DNA of 32,898 bases from Phascolarctobacterium sp. (lineage in GTDB: Bacteria; Bacillota; Negativicutes; Acidaminococcales; Acidaminococcaceae), in NCBI GenBank assembly GCA_017457085.1, contig JAFTID010000040.1, positions 1-32,898 on the forward strand, in the 5' to 3' direction. How positions within the stretch are numbered: position 1 is the stretch's first letter; every line of letters starts with the position of its first letter. The notes beneath the pieces were generated by a model that searched no databases, was not told the DNA's origin, and saw only the letters and a list, made by a program, of their open reading frames with translations. A program made the position numbers and the translations under genes. Shown here piece after piece: positions 13,697-20,762 of this stretch.

Positions 13697-14929
13697 ATGA
13701 ATTTCAAATCTTTACGAGAAAATAAATTACAAATCAGTGTTGAGGAAATGGCAGCACTTATTGGTAAAACAGAAGCTGATGTTTTGGAAATGGAAGTAGA
13801 TCCAGAAATGATTGATTTGAAGACCTTAAAAGTATTAGCTGAAAAAACCAATATGACATTAGATGAGCTCGAAGCTTGGGGGGCGTTAACGGTGCAACCT
13901 GAGCAAAAAACAGTGCTGGACAAATTTGGAAACTTTGTAAAAGAAGCTAATATTGGGGACATGCAAAAAGAAATGTCTACAAAGATTAAAGAATTTGGAT
14001 TAGCTGAAAGATTTAATATTCAAGCAGAAGAAATGAAAGAGAGTGCTAAAGGAATAAATTTTATAGAGAAAATAAAAGAAGCTACTTTAGCGCATAATGT
14101 TGCTGAAACCGTGCAAAAGATAGCGAAGAGTAGCAAAGTTAAATTATTTAAGCAAGAGGATAGGAAAATTACTTTTGCTGAATTGTTGGCTAAGTTACCG
14201 AAAATGCCTATCAACATATCATACTTTATTAAAGATATTAAGGACGAAAAAGCTAAGAATGCAACAATCAATATAATGAAAGGAAATATTGAAAATAATA
14301 TTGAACAATACAGGAAAAATACGAAGCAAGAATTTCAAGAAATCTATAAAACTAGTATTAACATAGATGTATTAGTAGGACATATTTCTAGATGTGGTAT
14401 AACAAGGAAGAGTAGTAAGAATGAAATACAATTAATGTTGCAAGAATTGGAATGCTATTTTAAAAATAGCATTAGTGATATTTTGAAAGATAAAGCAAAG
14501 GATTTAGGAAATGATATTCAAGTATTTATGTTAAGATATGCTTATATACGTTACGGAAATCTTGAGATTGGTGATAAGAAATGGATAGGTGAACAGGGAT
14601 TTCTAGAAGAAGGTATAAGTTGTACTATTGAAGATTATAGTGATTTTGAAGAATTTTTTAGGGTCGTTGTAATTTTAGGTAGTTTTTTTGACCCCACAGG
14701 AGGTGTATTTGCAGAACTTTTTGATACAGGTTTAGATTGGTATTATACTGATGAAAAATTTAGGAATAAAATTGCGGAAAAGATAGTTGAAGCATACGAA
14801 AAGGGTAATTTATTAAATCTGTATATGTCTAAAATGGATGATTTTTGGAATAAAAATAGTAAATCATTCGATAGCTTAGTAAAAGATATGGATAAAGCAT
14901 ATAAAGAATATGCTAAAACAGTGAAATAA
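13697..14929 (+). CDS. Unknown protein with N-terminal XRE-like HTH and long helical C-terminus
   Basis: The product has 410 residues from ATG 13697 (TGGAGG at 13686-13691). Residues 1-62 read as an XRE/Cro-type helix-turn-helix: FKSLRENKLQISVEEMAALI, then LKTLKVLAEKTNMTLDELEA. The remainder is charged and helical, with amphipathic stretches (EKIKEATLAHNVAETVQKIA). One moderately hydrophobic part is VVVILGSFFDPTGGVFAELF (about residues 325-345). No catalytic motif was recognised. As the last gene of the cassette it could sense a signal, repress the operon or act as an effector, and the sequence does not decide. A strong terminator follows. Codon use is very AT-rich, as in the two genes before it. 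Confidence 0.65.
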   Translation: MNFKSLRENKLQISVEEMAALIGKTEADVLEMEVDPEMIDLKTLKVLAEKTNMTLDELEAWGALTVQPEQKTVLDKFGNFVKEANIGDMQKEMSTKIKEFGLAERFNIQAEEMKESAKGINFIEKIKEATLAHNVAETVQKIAKSSKVKLFKQEDRKITFAELLAKLPKMPINISYFIKDIKDEKAKNATINIMKGNIENNIEQYRKNTKQEFQEIYKTSINIDVLVGHISRCGITRKSSKNEIQLMLQELECYFKNSISDILKDKAKDLGNDIQVFMLRYAYIRYGNLEIGDKKWIGEQGFLEEGISCTIEDYSDFEEFFRVVVILGSFFDPTGGVFAELFDTGLDWYYTDEKFRNKIAEKIVEAYEKGNLLNLYMSKMDDFWNKNSKSFDSLVKDMDKAYKEYAKTVK

Positions 14930-14955
14930 TAATATATTATATAATTTTATACGTG

Positions 14956-15000
14956 CCACCTCACATTAAGTTGAAAAACTTAGTGTAAGGTGGTGTTTTT
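14956..15000 (+). terminator. Rho-independent terminator after the WYL-led cassette
   Basis: CCACCT (14956-14961) pairs with AGGTGG (14988-14993), and inner segments ACA/TGT and TAAGT/ACTTA extend the stem. A T run follows. The rest of 15000-15228 holds no gene that I can support. It contains CAACCTC/GAGGTTG inverted arms at about 15172-15207, probably the end of the IS remnant. Confidence 0.85.
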
Positions 15001-15228
15001 CTCCTTGAGTGAAATAGTAACTGCAAGATAGTATATAGGTTAAAGAAAATAGTCGCTTAAAATGGCTATTAAAGCATTAAAAACTGGTATATAATAATCT
15101 AAAACTGTTGGTTTTGCACTATTTTTGCGAATAGCAAACAGACGACGCTCCAATTTTTGAAAAAGAAAATGCAACCTCGTCTAAGTTAGCTTATCGAGTT
15201 GAGGTTGGTTGTCTGACTTGCGTAAAAA

Positions 15229-15730
15229 TTACCTGTTTTGTTTTAACAGGATTGGTTTGAGGCACACTTCATCGGGTGGAATCGCGGAGAGTGCTAGTGC
15301 GGCTAACAGTTTTTTGTGTTTCTCGGAAGTCATAAGGTCAAATGGGGTAAGGTTATCAAATATTTCTCTGGTAACACTGTTAATATGCCTAGTAATGAGA
15401 TGTACATCTTCTGCTTTCAAGAACTTGAAAGTAGTACCTTTGGGTAAAATTCTCCTGATCAGAGCATGGTTTTTCTCAATATGAGCTTTTTGCCATGAAG
15501 CTTGAGGGTCACAGTAGAAGATTCTAGTCCGGCGTTCTCCTGTTTCAGAGAATTCGAGATTGTGAGGCCCTTTAAACTCAACGCCATTGTCGGTGAGAAT
15601 GACAGGGAAAACCTTTTTGAATAAGTCTAAACCTAATTTTCTTGTCAAATAATCGAATACTCCGTTCACACTCTTTATGGAAGATAATTTTATAAAAGTG
15701 TATTTTAAAAGATGTGAGAATTTGACAATA
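15229..15730 (-). pseudogene. Truncated IS30-family transposase (C-terminal part)
   Basis: The open frame encodes the C-terminal part of an IS30-family DDE transposase. It shows VFPVILTDNGVEFKGPHNLE with the second catalytic aspartate, RTRIFYCDPQASWQKAHIEK with the catalytic glutamate, then NHALIRRILPKGTTFKFL and HINSVTREIFDNLTPFDLM. The N-terminal helix-turn-helix and first aspartate are missing. In-frame IS30-like residues (FSHLLKYTFIK and SVNGVFDYL) continue upstream to about 15730, where the sequence passes into the promoter of the HigB-type gene. No start codon with a ribosome binding site is present. The element is a 5'-deleted remnant and should be inactive. Confidence 0.85.
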
Positions 15731-15750
15731 TTCCTTTTGGGGAATATACT
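15722..15750 (+). promoter_or_regulatory. Promoter and operator of the HigBA-type module
   Basis: TTGACA (15722-15727), a 17-base spacer and TATACT (15745-15750) are close to consensus. ATATTCC and GGAATAT form a perfect 7-bp inverted repeat inside the spacer and -10, a likely binding site for the XRE antitoxin. Confidence 0.75.
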
Positions 15751-15768
15751 AGTATTGAGGAAGGTGAT

Positions 15769-16125
15769 GTGTTGTTTGATGTAGATTTTTACAGATTGCC
15801 AAATGGTAAAGCACCAGTAGAAGAATTTTTAGATAGTTTGAGCGTCAAAATGAGAAACAAAGCTTTAGATAGTATCTTGCTTCTGGAAGAGTTTGGCAAC
15901 AATCTTAGAGAACCACATTCAAAGGCTATGGGTGATGGGATTTTTGAATTAAGAATTAAATTCTCTAATGACATTAGCAGAATTTTTTACTTTTTCTGCG
16001 TTGGTAATAGGATTATTCTAACAAATGGGTTTATTAAGAAAACTAACAAGACCTCTGTTTCGGAATTAAATCTTGCTAAAAAATATAAATTAGATTATGA
16101 ACAAAGGAGCATGCAAAATGAGTGA
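15769..16125 (+). CDS. HigB-like toxin (phage Gp49-like/RelE superfamily)
   Basis: The product has 118 residues. It matches the Gp49-like HigB pattern throughout: LPNGKAPVEEFLDSL, then EEFGNNLREPHSKAMGDGIF, ELRIKFSNDISRIFYFF, and IILTNGFIKKTNKTSVSELN. These toxins are ribosome-dependent mRNA interferases. The first usable codon is GTG 15769 after GAGGAAGG (15757-15764); TTG 15772 is an alternative. Toxin-first order and an 8-base overlap with the XRE antitoxin gene are typical of higBA. The promoter lies right at the edge of the IS30 remnant. Confidence 0.88.
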   Translation: MLFDVDFYRLPNGKAPVEEFLDSLSVKMRNKALDSILLLEEFGNNLREPHSKAMGDGIFELRIKFSNDISRIFYFFCVGNRIILTNGFIKKTNKTSVSELNLAKKYKLDYEQRSMQNE

Positions 16126-16390
16126 CTTCAGAAAATATCTTGATAAACAATTGCAAAACGAAGAATTTAGGGCAGAACATGAAGCTACTCGTGCAGAATT
16201 TGAAGTGGTACGTGCGTTAATTGCTGCTAGAATTGAATCCAATCTTACCCAAAAAGAGTTGGCAGAGTTGTCTGGTGTAAGGCAATCTAATATCAGTCGT
16301 ATTGAAAACGGAAGCTGTATGCCTTCTTTGGCAACGTTGCAAGCTTTGGCAAAAGGCTTGAATAAAAAACTTGTAATTGAGTTTGTATAA
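16118..16390 (+). CDS. HigA-like XRE-family antitoxin
   Basis: The product has 90 residues from ATG 16118 with AAAGGAG about 10 bases upstream; an in-frame ATG at 16097 precedes that site and is less likely. An acidic N-terminal helix (FRKYLDKQLQNEEFRAEHEA) probably contacts the toxin. A complete XRE helix-turn-helix follows: SNLTQKELAELSGVRQSNIS, then RIENGSCMPSLATLQALAKG. It would neutralise the HigB-like toxin and repress the operon at the inverted repeat in the promoter. The gene overlaps the toxin stop and is followed by a terminator. Confidence 0.9.
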   Translation: MSDFRKYLDKQLQNEEFRAEHEATRAEFEVVRALIAARIESNLTQKELAELSGVRQSNISRIENGSCMPSLATLQALAKGLNKKLVIEFV

Positions 16391-16410
16391 AAATTTTTGT
16401 TTGAAAGTTG

Positions 16411-16443
16411 GAGAGTGGATTTTTCCGCTCTCTTTTTCTTTTT
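16411..16443 (+). terminator. Rho-independent terminator after the HigBA-type module
   Basis: GAGAGTGGA (16411-16419) and TCCGCTCTC (16424-16432) form a 9-bp stem with one G-U pair and a T-only loop, followed by a long T-rich tail. Confidence 0.88.
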
Positions 16444-16446
16444 ACC

Positions 16447-16490
16447 TAGCCAATATTTGGCAAAGCGCTGGGATAAAATCAAAGTATAAT
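16447..16490 (+). promoter_or_regulatory. Second copy of the shared operator and promoter
   Basis: TAGCCAA-TAT-TTGGCAA (16447-16463), then TAAAAT at 16474-16479 and TATAAT at 16485-16490. All spacings match those of the element at 10168-10211. It lies 41 bases before the start of the 16532 gene and starts only four bases after the previous T tail. Confidence 0.6.
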
Positions 16491-16531
16491 CCTTAAATAG
16501 AAAGGGGTTAGGAAAGGAAGGAGTGATTTGT

Positions 16532-16873
16532 ATGAGATTAAAAGATAATAACAAATTTGTTGCAACTAAGATTAGAGATTTTGCAAAGTTGATTATGAAA
16601 GAACGAGCTGTGACTGAAAGGGTAGAACGTCATTTTAAAAATCTTGTGCGTACTACGGGTAAACCCTATCGTTCTGTGCAACTTCTCACGCTATGGACTA
16701 TTATTAAAGCTTATCCCAAAGCAAGTCTACCGCATTTAACTTATTTAGATATAGAAGGATTTATAGATGCGGCTACTGCAGAAAATAATTGGGCAAAGGT
16801 TAAGAATTTACCGAAAACATCTGATATTATGGGAGCCATAGAACGAAAGGTAGATGTTGGTGAATACCGATAA
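16532..16873 (+). CDS. Small hypothetical protein
   Basis: The product has 113 residues from ATG 16532 with an AAGGAAGGAG ribosome binding site 9 bases upstream. It is soluble and helical with a basic N-terminal half (KFVATKIRDFAKLIMKERAV, then ERVERHFKNLV). I do not recognise the family, and no catalytic motif or membrane segment is visible. It is the first gene of a probable three-gene operon with a DUF1232 protein and a small membrane peptide, driven by the promoter that carries the shared TAGCCAA-N3-TTGGCAA element. Confidence 0.7.
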   Translation: MRLKDNNKFVATKIRDFAKLIMKERAVTERVERHFKNLVRTTGKPYRSVQLLTLWTIIKAYPKASLPHLTYLDIEGFIDAATAENNWAKVKNLPKTSDIMGAIERKVDVGEYR

Positions 16874-16905
16874 ATTCAGTTTTCAGAATATGAGGAGGAG
16901 TTTAT

Positions 16906-17271
16906 ATGAGGACAGTTGGTATAGTTGACAAGGATATGATAGAAATTTATTTTAAATGGGAAGCATTATATAAGAAAATTAAAAGGGTGTTAATCAAAGC
17001 AGGGTTAGAGTTAATTTATAAGGTTTTACAACTTTGGTACGTACTTCAAAAACCAGACCTGCTTTACCCTATCAAAGCAACCATTGTTGGTGCCCTTACC
17101 TATTTTATTTTGCCGATAGACAGTGTTCCAGATTTTTTGCCTGGTGGTTTTACAGATGATGCCGCGGCAATAGCTTTTGCTTTGAGTATGGCATCTTTGT
17201 ATATTGATGAGCATGTGAATGAAAAGGCGCGAAAGAAACTTATTGAGCTTATGGCACAAGTCGTGTGTTAA
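16906..17271 (+). CDS. DUF1232 (YkvA-like) membrane protein
   Basis: The product has 121 residues. The DUF1232 signature is clear: AFILPIDSVPDFLPG-type sequence (here YFILPIDSVPDFLPGGFTDD), followed by AAAIAFALSMASLYIDEHV. One or two hydrophobic segments flank it, and the N-terminal 45 residues are basic and helical. The family is widespread and its biochemical role is not established. GAGGAGG at about 16891-16898 gives a firm start. It lies 32 bases after the 16532 gene and 18 bases before a small membrane peptide. Confidence 0.85.
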   Translation: MRTVGIVDKDMIEIYFKWEALYKKIKRVLIKAGLELIYKVLQLWYVLQKPDLLYPIKATIVGALTYFILPIDSVPDFLPGGFTDDAAAIAFALSMASLYIDEHVNEKARKKLIELMAQVVC

Positions 17272-17289
17272 ACGGAAGGATTGGTTAGT

Positions 17290-17427
17290 TTGTTTGATAA
17301 TAAGATTTTGATCTCACTTGGAGGAATTGTTTTGCTTGCCCCTGCATTACCTTTTTTGGTGTTAATGCTTTTGGGATTGATAGTTGCTGGATTTGCGTTG
17401 TATTATTTAGTTGAGCTAATGGATTGA
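17290..17427 (+). CDS. Small hydrophobic membrane peptide
   Basis: The frame encodes 45 residues from TTG 17290 (MFDNKILISLGG then two hydrophobic stretches, LVLMLLGLIVAGFALYYLVE) and ends in LMD at 17427. The site GGAAGGA at 17274-17280 gives 9-base spacing to TTG 17290. An in-frame TTG at 17281 directly abuts that site and is less likely. It is probably a one- or two-pass membrane protein cotranscribed with the DUF1232 gene. Function unknown. Confidence 0.55.
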   Translation: MFDNKILISLGGIVLLAPALPFLVLMLLGLIVAGFALYYLVELMD

Positions 17428-17448
17428 TGTAGTAACTTAGTAACCGCT

Positions 17449-17634
17449 TTAATGATTTCCAGTGAAACGATTATGACGAGTAGCAACAACAAAATCGAGA
17501 AAAATATCGTTAAGACCACATTCTGAGCTGTAGTTTCCAAGTTGTTGTTTAATGTACGAGGCGAATATGTGGGCAACGATATTTTTAACTAAAATGTTGC
17601 GTAGGGAGTCATTGTTGAACGGAAATATTAAAGC
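17449..17634 (-). pseudogene. Possible remnant of a protein-coding gene
   Basis: On the minus strand an uninterrupted frame of about 61 codons ends at TAA 17451-17449. It reads like real protein (NDSLRNILVKNIVAHIFASY, then GLNDIFLDFVVATRHNRFTG). It begins just after an in-frame stop, has no start codon with a ribosome binding site and lies downstream of no visible promoter. I do not recognise it. It is either a decayed fragment at the island boundary or chance. Nothing else could be supported in 17428-17670. Confidence 0.25.
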
Positions 17635-17670
17635 GTTTTAGAATACTAATTAAAAATTATCACCCCAAAC

Positions 17671-17710
17671 CAAAAAACTCCGTCCCTCAATTTGAGGAAC
17701 GGAGTTTTGC
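17671..17710. terminator. Bidirectional terminator at the 3' end of metNIQ
   Basis: AAAACTCCGT (17674-17683) and ACGGAGTTTT (17699-17708) are perfect complements and the stem continues with CCTCAA/TTGAGG. A/T tracts lie on both sides, so it can terminate metQ on the minus strand and transcripts of the island on the plus strand. Confidence 0.88.
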
Positions 17711-17724
17711 TTTTTATGAAGCAA

Positions 17725-18552
17725 TTACCATGCCGGAGTAATGGTGCCTTTGAAGTATTCGTTTACGAATTTTTTGTTTTCTACGGATTGGTAAACTTCT
17801 TGCAATTGTTTAATACGCGGGTCGTTTACGTTAGCTTCGCGGGTAACAAAAATGTTCAAGAACGGGTTGTTAGCATTTTCCAAGAGGATGGAATCATTGG
17901 TGGGGTTCAGACCTGCGGGCAGAGCGTAGTTGCAGTTGATAACAGCAACGGTCAAGTCAGGCAAGCTGTTGGGAATGATGGCAGCATCCAGTTCACGGAT
18001 AACCAAGTTTTTCGGGTTAGCGGTGATGTCTTTAACAGTGGTAACAACATTGGTTTTATCTTTGAGTTCGATTAAGCCTTTGTCAGCCAAGAGGAGCAGT
18101 GCGCGACCGCCGTTAGAGGGGTCGTTAGGAATACCAACAACTGCACCTTCAGGGATTTCTTCACCTTTTTTAACTTTTTGAGAGTATACTGCCATAGGGA
18201 AGTTTACGGTTTTGAAAACTTCTACCAATTTAAAAGAAGGTTCTTTAGCCAAGGTTGCTTTCAGATAAGGAGCGTGTTGCATGGAGTTTGCAAAGAGTTC
18301 GCCTTGATGGAGAGCAACGTTGGGAGTTACATAATCGGAGAATTCAACAACTTCTATTTTCAAGCCTTTTTTGTCAGCCAATTTTTTTACGTTATCCATG
18401 ATCTCAGCGTGAGGACCAGCAGTTACACCAATTTTAATGGGAGCGTTGGTATCTGCTTTCTTTTCAGCTTTTTTATCGCCACCGCAACCAACTGCGAAAG
18501 CGGTGAATGCACAAAGTGCTGCGATGCTCAAAATTTTTGCTAATTTTTTCAT
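17725..18552 (-). CDS. metQ: Methionine ABC transporter substrate-binding lipoprotein MetQ
   Basis: The product has 275 residues. It has a lipoprotein signal peptide with lipobox around AFAVGC (Cys about residue 23), a short Lys/Ala linker, then the NlpA/MetQ fold: IKIGVTAGPHAEIMDNVKKL, VEFSDYVTPNVALHQGEL, QHAPYLKATL, and RELDAAIIPNSLPDL. It captures methionine at the outer face of the membrane for MetNI. The start is ATG 18552-18550 with GGAGG 8 bases upstream; the in-frame TTG at 18567 overlaps that site. It is the last gene of the riboswitch-controlled metNIQ operon. Confidence 0.95.
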   Translation of the reverse strand: MKKLAKILSIAALCAFTAFAVGCGGDKKAEKKADTNAPIKIGVTAGPHAEIMDNVKKLADKKGLKIEVVEFSDYVTPNVALHQGELFANSMQHAPYLKATLAKEPSFKLVEVFKTVNFPMAVYSQKVKKGEEIPEGAVVGIPNDPSNGGRALLLLADKGLIELKDKTNVVTTVKDITANPKNLVIRELDAAIIPNSLPDLTVAVINCNYALPAGLNPTNDSILLENANNPFLNIFVTREANVNDPRIKQLQEVYQSVENKKFVNEYFKGTITPAW

Positions 18553-18609
18553 AGGGGATTCCTCCAAACTTTTATAGACGTTCTAAGGAGCTTGCTCGCT
18601 TAGAAAATT

Positions 18610-19269
18610 TTACAGTTTATTTTTGTTAAGTTTTTTGCTCATCCAGTCACCGAAGGATTGCATTACTTGAACCATTACGATGAGGACGATAACGGTTACA
18701 ATCATAACGTCCATTTGGAAACGTTGATAACCATAACGGATTGCTAAGTCACCCAAACCGCCGCCGCCAAGTGCGCCAGCCATTGCAGAGTAACCAATCA
18801 AGCTGATGATTGCAAGGGTTACGCCCAATACGATGGAGTGGAGTGCTTCCGGAAGCAGAACCTTGGTGATGATTTGCATGGGGCTTGCGCCCATTGCTTG
18901 TGCTGCTTCGATGATACCGGGGTTGATTTCCAAAAGGGAAGATTCAATGATGCGGGCAATGAACGGTGCTGCAGAAATTGTCAGCGGCACGATTGCTGCG
19001 GTGGTACCAATGGAAGAACCAACAATCATACGGGTTACAGGGATGATGGCAACCATTAAGATGATGAACGGAGTGGAACGGGCTGCGTTTACAACTGCGC
19101 CCAATACGGAATTGATTGCTGCGTTGGGAAGGATGTGGTCTTTACGGGTAACGGTCAAGATCACACCCAAGGGCATACCTATTGCGGTAGCGAGTGCTGC
19201 AGAAGCGAAAACCATGTAGCAGGTTTCCCAAAAAGATTTTATCAAAAGATCAATCATATCAGGACTCAT
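18610..19269 (-). CDS. metI: Methionine ABC transporter permease MetI
   Basis: The product has 219 residues with five or six membrane segments and the ABC permease EAA loop (EAAQAMGASPMQIITKVLLP). RSTPFIILMVAIIPVTRMIV and GYSAMAGALGGGGLGDLAIR are typical MetI blocks. It forms the transmembrane channel with MetN. The ATG at 19269-19267 follows GGAGG at 9 bases. A TTG two codons upstream is possible but lies closer to that site. The gene overlaps the end of metN by 11 bases. Confidence 0.96.
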   Translation of the reverse strand: MSPDMIDLLIKSFWETCYMVFASAALATAIGMPLGVILTVTRKDHILPNAAINSVLGAVVNAARSTPFIILMVAIIPVTRMIVGSSIGTTAAIVPLTISAAPFIARIIESSLLEINPGIIEAAQAMGASPMQIITKVLLPEALHSIVLGVTLAIISLIGYSAMAGALGGGGLGDLAIRYGYQRFQMDVMIVTVIVLIVMVQVMQSFGDWMSKKLNKNKL

Positions 19270-20296
19270 AACCAATTACCTCCGTTTTCAGATTTTGGTT
19301 GTGCAAGTATTCCAAAGCACTGTCGATACCTTCGTGGGTACCGGAGATTTCGATAATCAAAGTGCCGAAGGGAACATCTTTCAGTTGAGCGATGTTACCA
19401 AACAAAATACTTACATCTACGTCAAACTTTTTAACCATGCCGGAAACGATAGGTTCGCCTGCGGAATTGCCTAAGAAGGAGATACGCACGATGAGCTTGC
19501 TGTTTTCAACATATTTTTCGGTCAGATGCATGTTCTTGATAATTTCAGGAAGCTCTGCATTCATAACGCTCTTGGTAAATTCTTTGGTGGTTTCGTGTTG
19601 CGGATTGGTGAACACTTCTACCATGTTACCTTGTTCAATAATCTCGCCATTGTCGATTACTGCAACGCGGTCGCAAATTTCAGTTACAACTTCCATTTGG
19701 TGGGTAATCAGTACGATGGTGAGCTGCATTTTTTTATTGATGTCTTTGAGCAAGTCCAAAATGGATTTAGTAGTTTGGGGGTCCAACGCGCTAGTTGCTT
19801 CGTCGCACAGCAGAACCTTCGGATTACTAGCCAAAGCACGAGCAATGCCTACGCGTTGCTTTTGACCGCCGGAAAGCTGGCTGGGATAGTAGTTAGCTCT
19901 GGTTTCCAGTTGTACCAATTCCAGAAGGGGACGTACACGTTTATCAATTTCATCTTTGCTCAAGCCTTGGATTTCCAGAGGGAAAGCAATGTTGTCATAG
20001 ACAGTACGGGAAGCCAACAGGTTAAAGTGTTGGAAAATCATACCAATGCCTTGTCGAGTTTTGTTCAGCTCTGTTTTGTTCATGGAGGTCAGTTCTGCAC
20101 CGTCAACATAAACTTTGCCTGCGGTGGGGCGTTCTAACATATTGATGCAGCGCACCAAAGTAGATTTGCCTGCACCGGACAAACCGATGATGCCGAAGAT
20201 TTCGCCAGCATTGATAGACAGGTTGGTAGTTTTCAAAGCGTGGATGTCGCCGGCTTTGCTGTAGTAAGTTTTCTCTACATTTACTAGTTCTATCAT
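19259..20296 (-). CDS. metN: Methionine ABC transporter ATP-binding protein MetN
   Basis: The 345-residue product is the usual MetN length. It has Walker A (GLSGAGKST, about residues 38-46), the Q-loop region (GMIFQHFNLLASRTVYDNIA), the ABC signature (LSGGQKQRVGIARALA), Walker B (VLLCDEATSALD) and the switch histidine (VLITHQMEV). The C-terminal 80-90 residues form the NIL domain that gives methionine transinhibition in this family (LIVRISFLGNSAGEPIVSGM). It powers methionine import with MetI and MetQ and is the first gene after the SAM riboswitch. Confidence 0.97.
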   Translation of the reverse strand: MIELVNVEKTYYSKAGDIHALKTTNLSINAGEIFGIIGLSGAGKSTLVRCINMLERPTAGKVYVDGAELTSMNKTELNKTRQGIGMIFQHFNLLASRTVYDNIAFPLEIQGLSKDEIDKRVRPLLELVQLETRANYYPSQLSGGQKQRVGIARALASNPKVLLCDEATSALDPQTTKSILDLLKDINKKMQLTIVLITHQMEVVTEICDRVAVIDNGEIIEQGNMVEVFTNPQHETTKEFTKSVMNAELPEIIKNMHLTEKYVENSKLIVRISFLGNSAGEPIVSGMVKKFDVDVSILFGNIAQLKDVPFGTLIIEISGTHEGIDSALEYLHNQNLKTEVIGYES

Positions 20297-20352
20297 AAAC
20301 TTTTATCCTTTCTCGAAAGCTGTATAAGTACCATTATGCTTTGTCGCAACTT

Positions 20353-20375
20353 CCGGCACTTCTCCAGCGTTTTAG
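20353..20375 (+). repeat. Dispersed intergenic motif, copy 3
   Basis: CCGGCACTTCTCCAGCGTTTTAG lies between metN and the riboswitch terminator. It shares CCGGCACTTCT with copy 1 and AGCGTTT with copy 2. Read on the minus strand it is in the metN leader. Confidence 0.45.
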
Positions 20376-20393
20376 TTTTTATAAAATGTACCA

Positions 20394-20543
20394 CAAAAAA
20401 CCCTTCGCCTCTAGACGAAGGGTACATTTCTTGCGCTTAGTATCTCTTCATCTGCCGGAAAACTCCGTAGGATTTGGCACCGTTCACTAAAAGCGTGGTT
20501 GCCGTAGCTTCATTGGGCCAGTCCCTCGGCTACTCTTGATGAA
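20394..20543 (-). promoter_or_regulatory. SAM-I (S-box) riboswitch with terminator, controlling metNIQ
   Basis: Read on the minus strand, the aptamer runs from TTCATC (20543-20538) to GATGAA (20452-20447), which pair as P1. It contains the S-box core GAGGGACTGGCCCAATGAAG, then CGGCAACC and GGTGCCAAATCC. Downstream is a terminator stem, ACCCTTCG (20423-20416) with CGAAGGGT (20407-20400), and a T tract. SAM binding should favour this terminator and lower methionine import. Complementary AAATGTACC/GGTACATTT segments flank the terminator and may extend it. Confidence 0.93.
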
Positions 20544-20564
20544 TTTTTTGTTAACTTAATGACT

Positions 20565-20595
20565 TAATGTTATAATATCTTTCAAAAATTGTCAA
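20565..20595 (-). promoter_or_regulatory. Likely metNIQ promoter
   Basis: On the minus strand TTGACA (20595-20590) is followed after about 15 bases by TATAAC (20574-20569). The -35 is perfect and the spacing is short. It lies just upstream of the riboswitch. Confidence 0.55.
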
Positions 20596-20626
20596 CAAAA
20601 ATATTTCTCAGGTCACAAAATTTTCC

Positions 20627-20655
20627 TTGACTTTCATAAGCTAAAGGGTTAAAGT
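20627..20655 (+). promoter_or_regulatory. Likely promoter of the histidine operon
   Basis: TTGACT (20627-20632), a 17-base spacer and TAAAGT (20650-20655) lie about 110 bases before the first gene and diverge from the metNIQ promoter. No his-specific T-box or histidine-rich leader peptide was recognised in the leader. Confidence 0.6.
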
Positions 20656-20762
20656 AGGATAAAGAAATTTTTAAAATCTAAGGAAGGTTTCAAACTGGAA
20701 CACTTCTTTTAAAAAGGAAAGCAATATTGCGAAAAGCTTGTGAATTTATAGGAGGGAATGTT

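Noticed and set aside
15229-15669. Functional IS30 transposase
   Set aside because: The N-terminal domain and the first catalytic aspartate are missing and there is no start signal, so it is annotated as a remnant.
16090-16554. 154-codon minus-strand frame over the HigA-type gene and its terminator
   Set aside because: It crosses a terminator and a promoter element and lies opposite a clear XRE antitoxin. There is no initiation signal.
20640-20760. T-box or histidine attenuator in front of the his operon
   Set aside because: I found no T-box consensus, no histidine-rich leader frame and no strong terminator in the leader.
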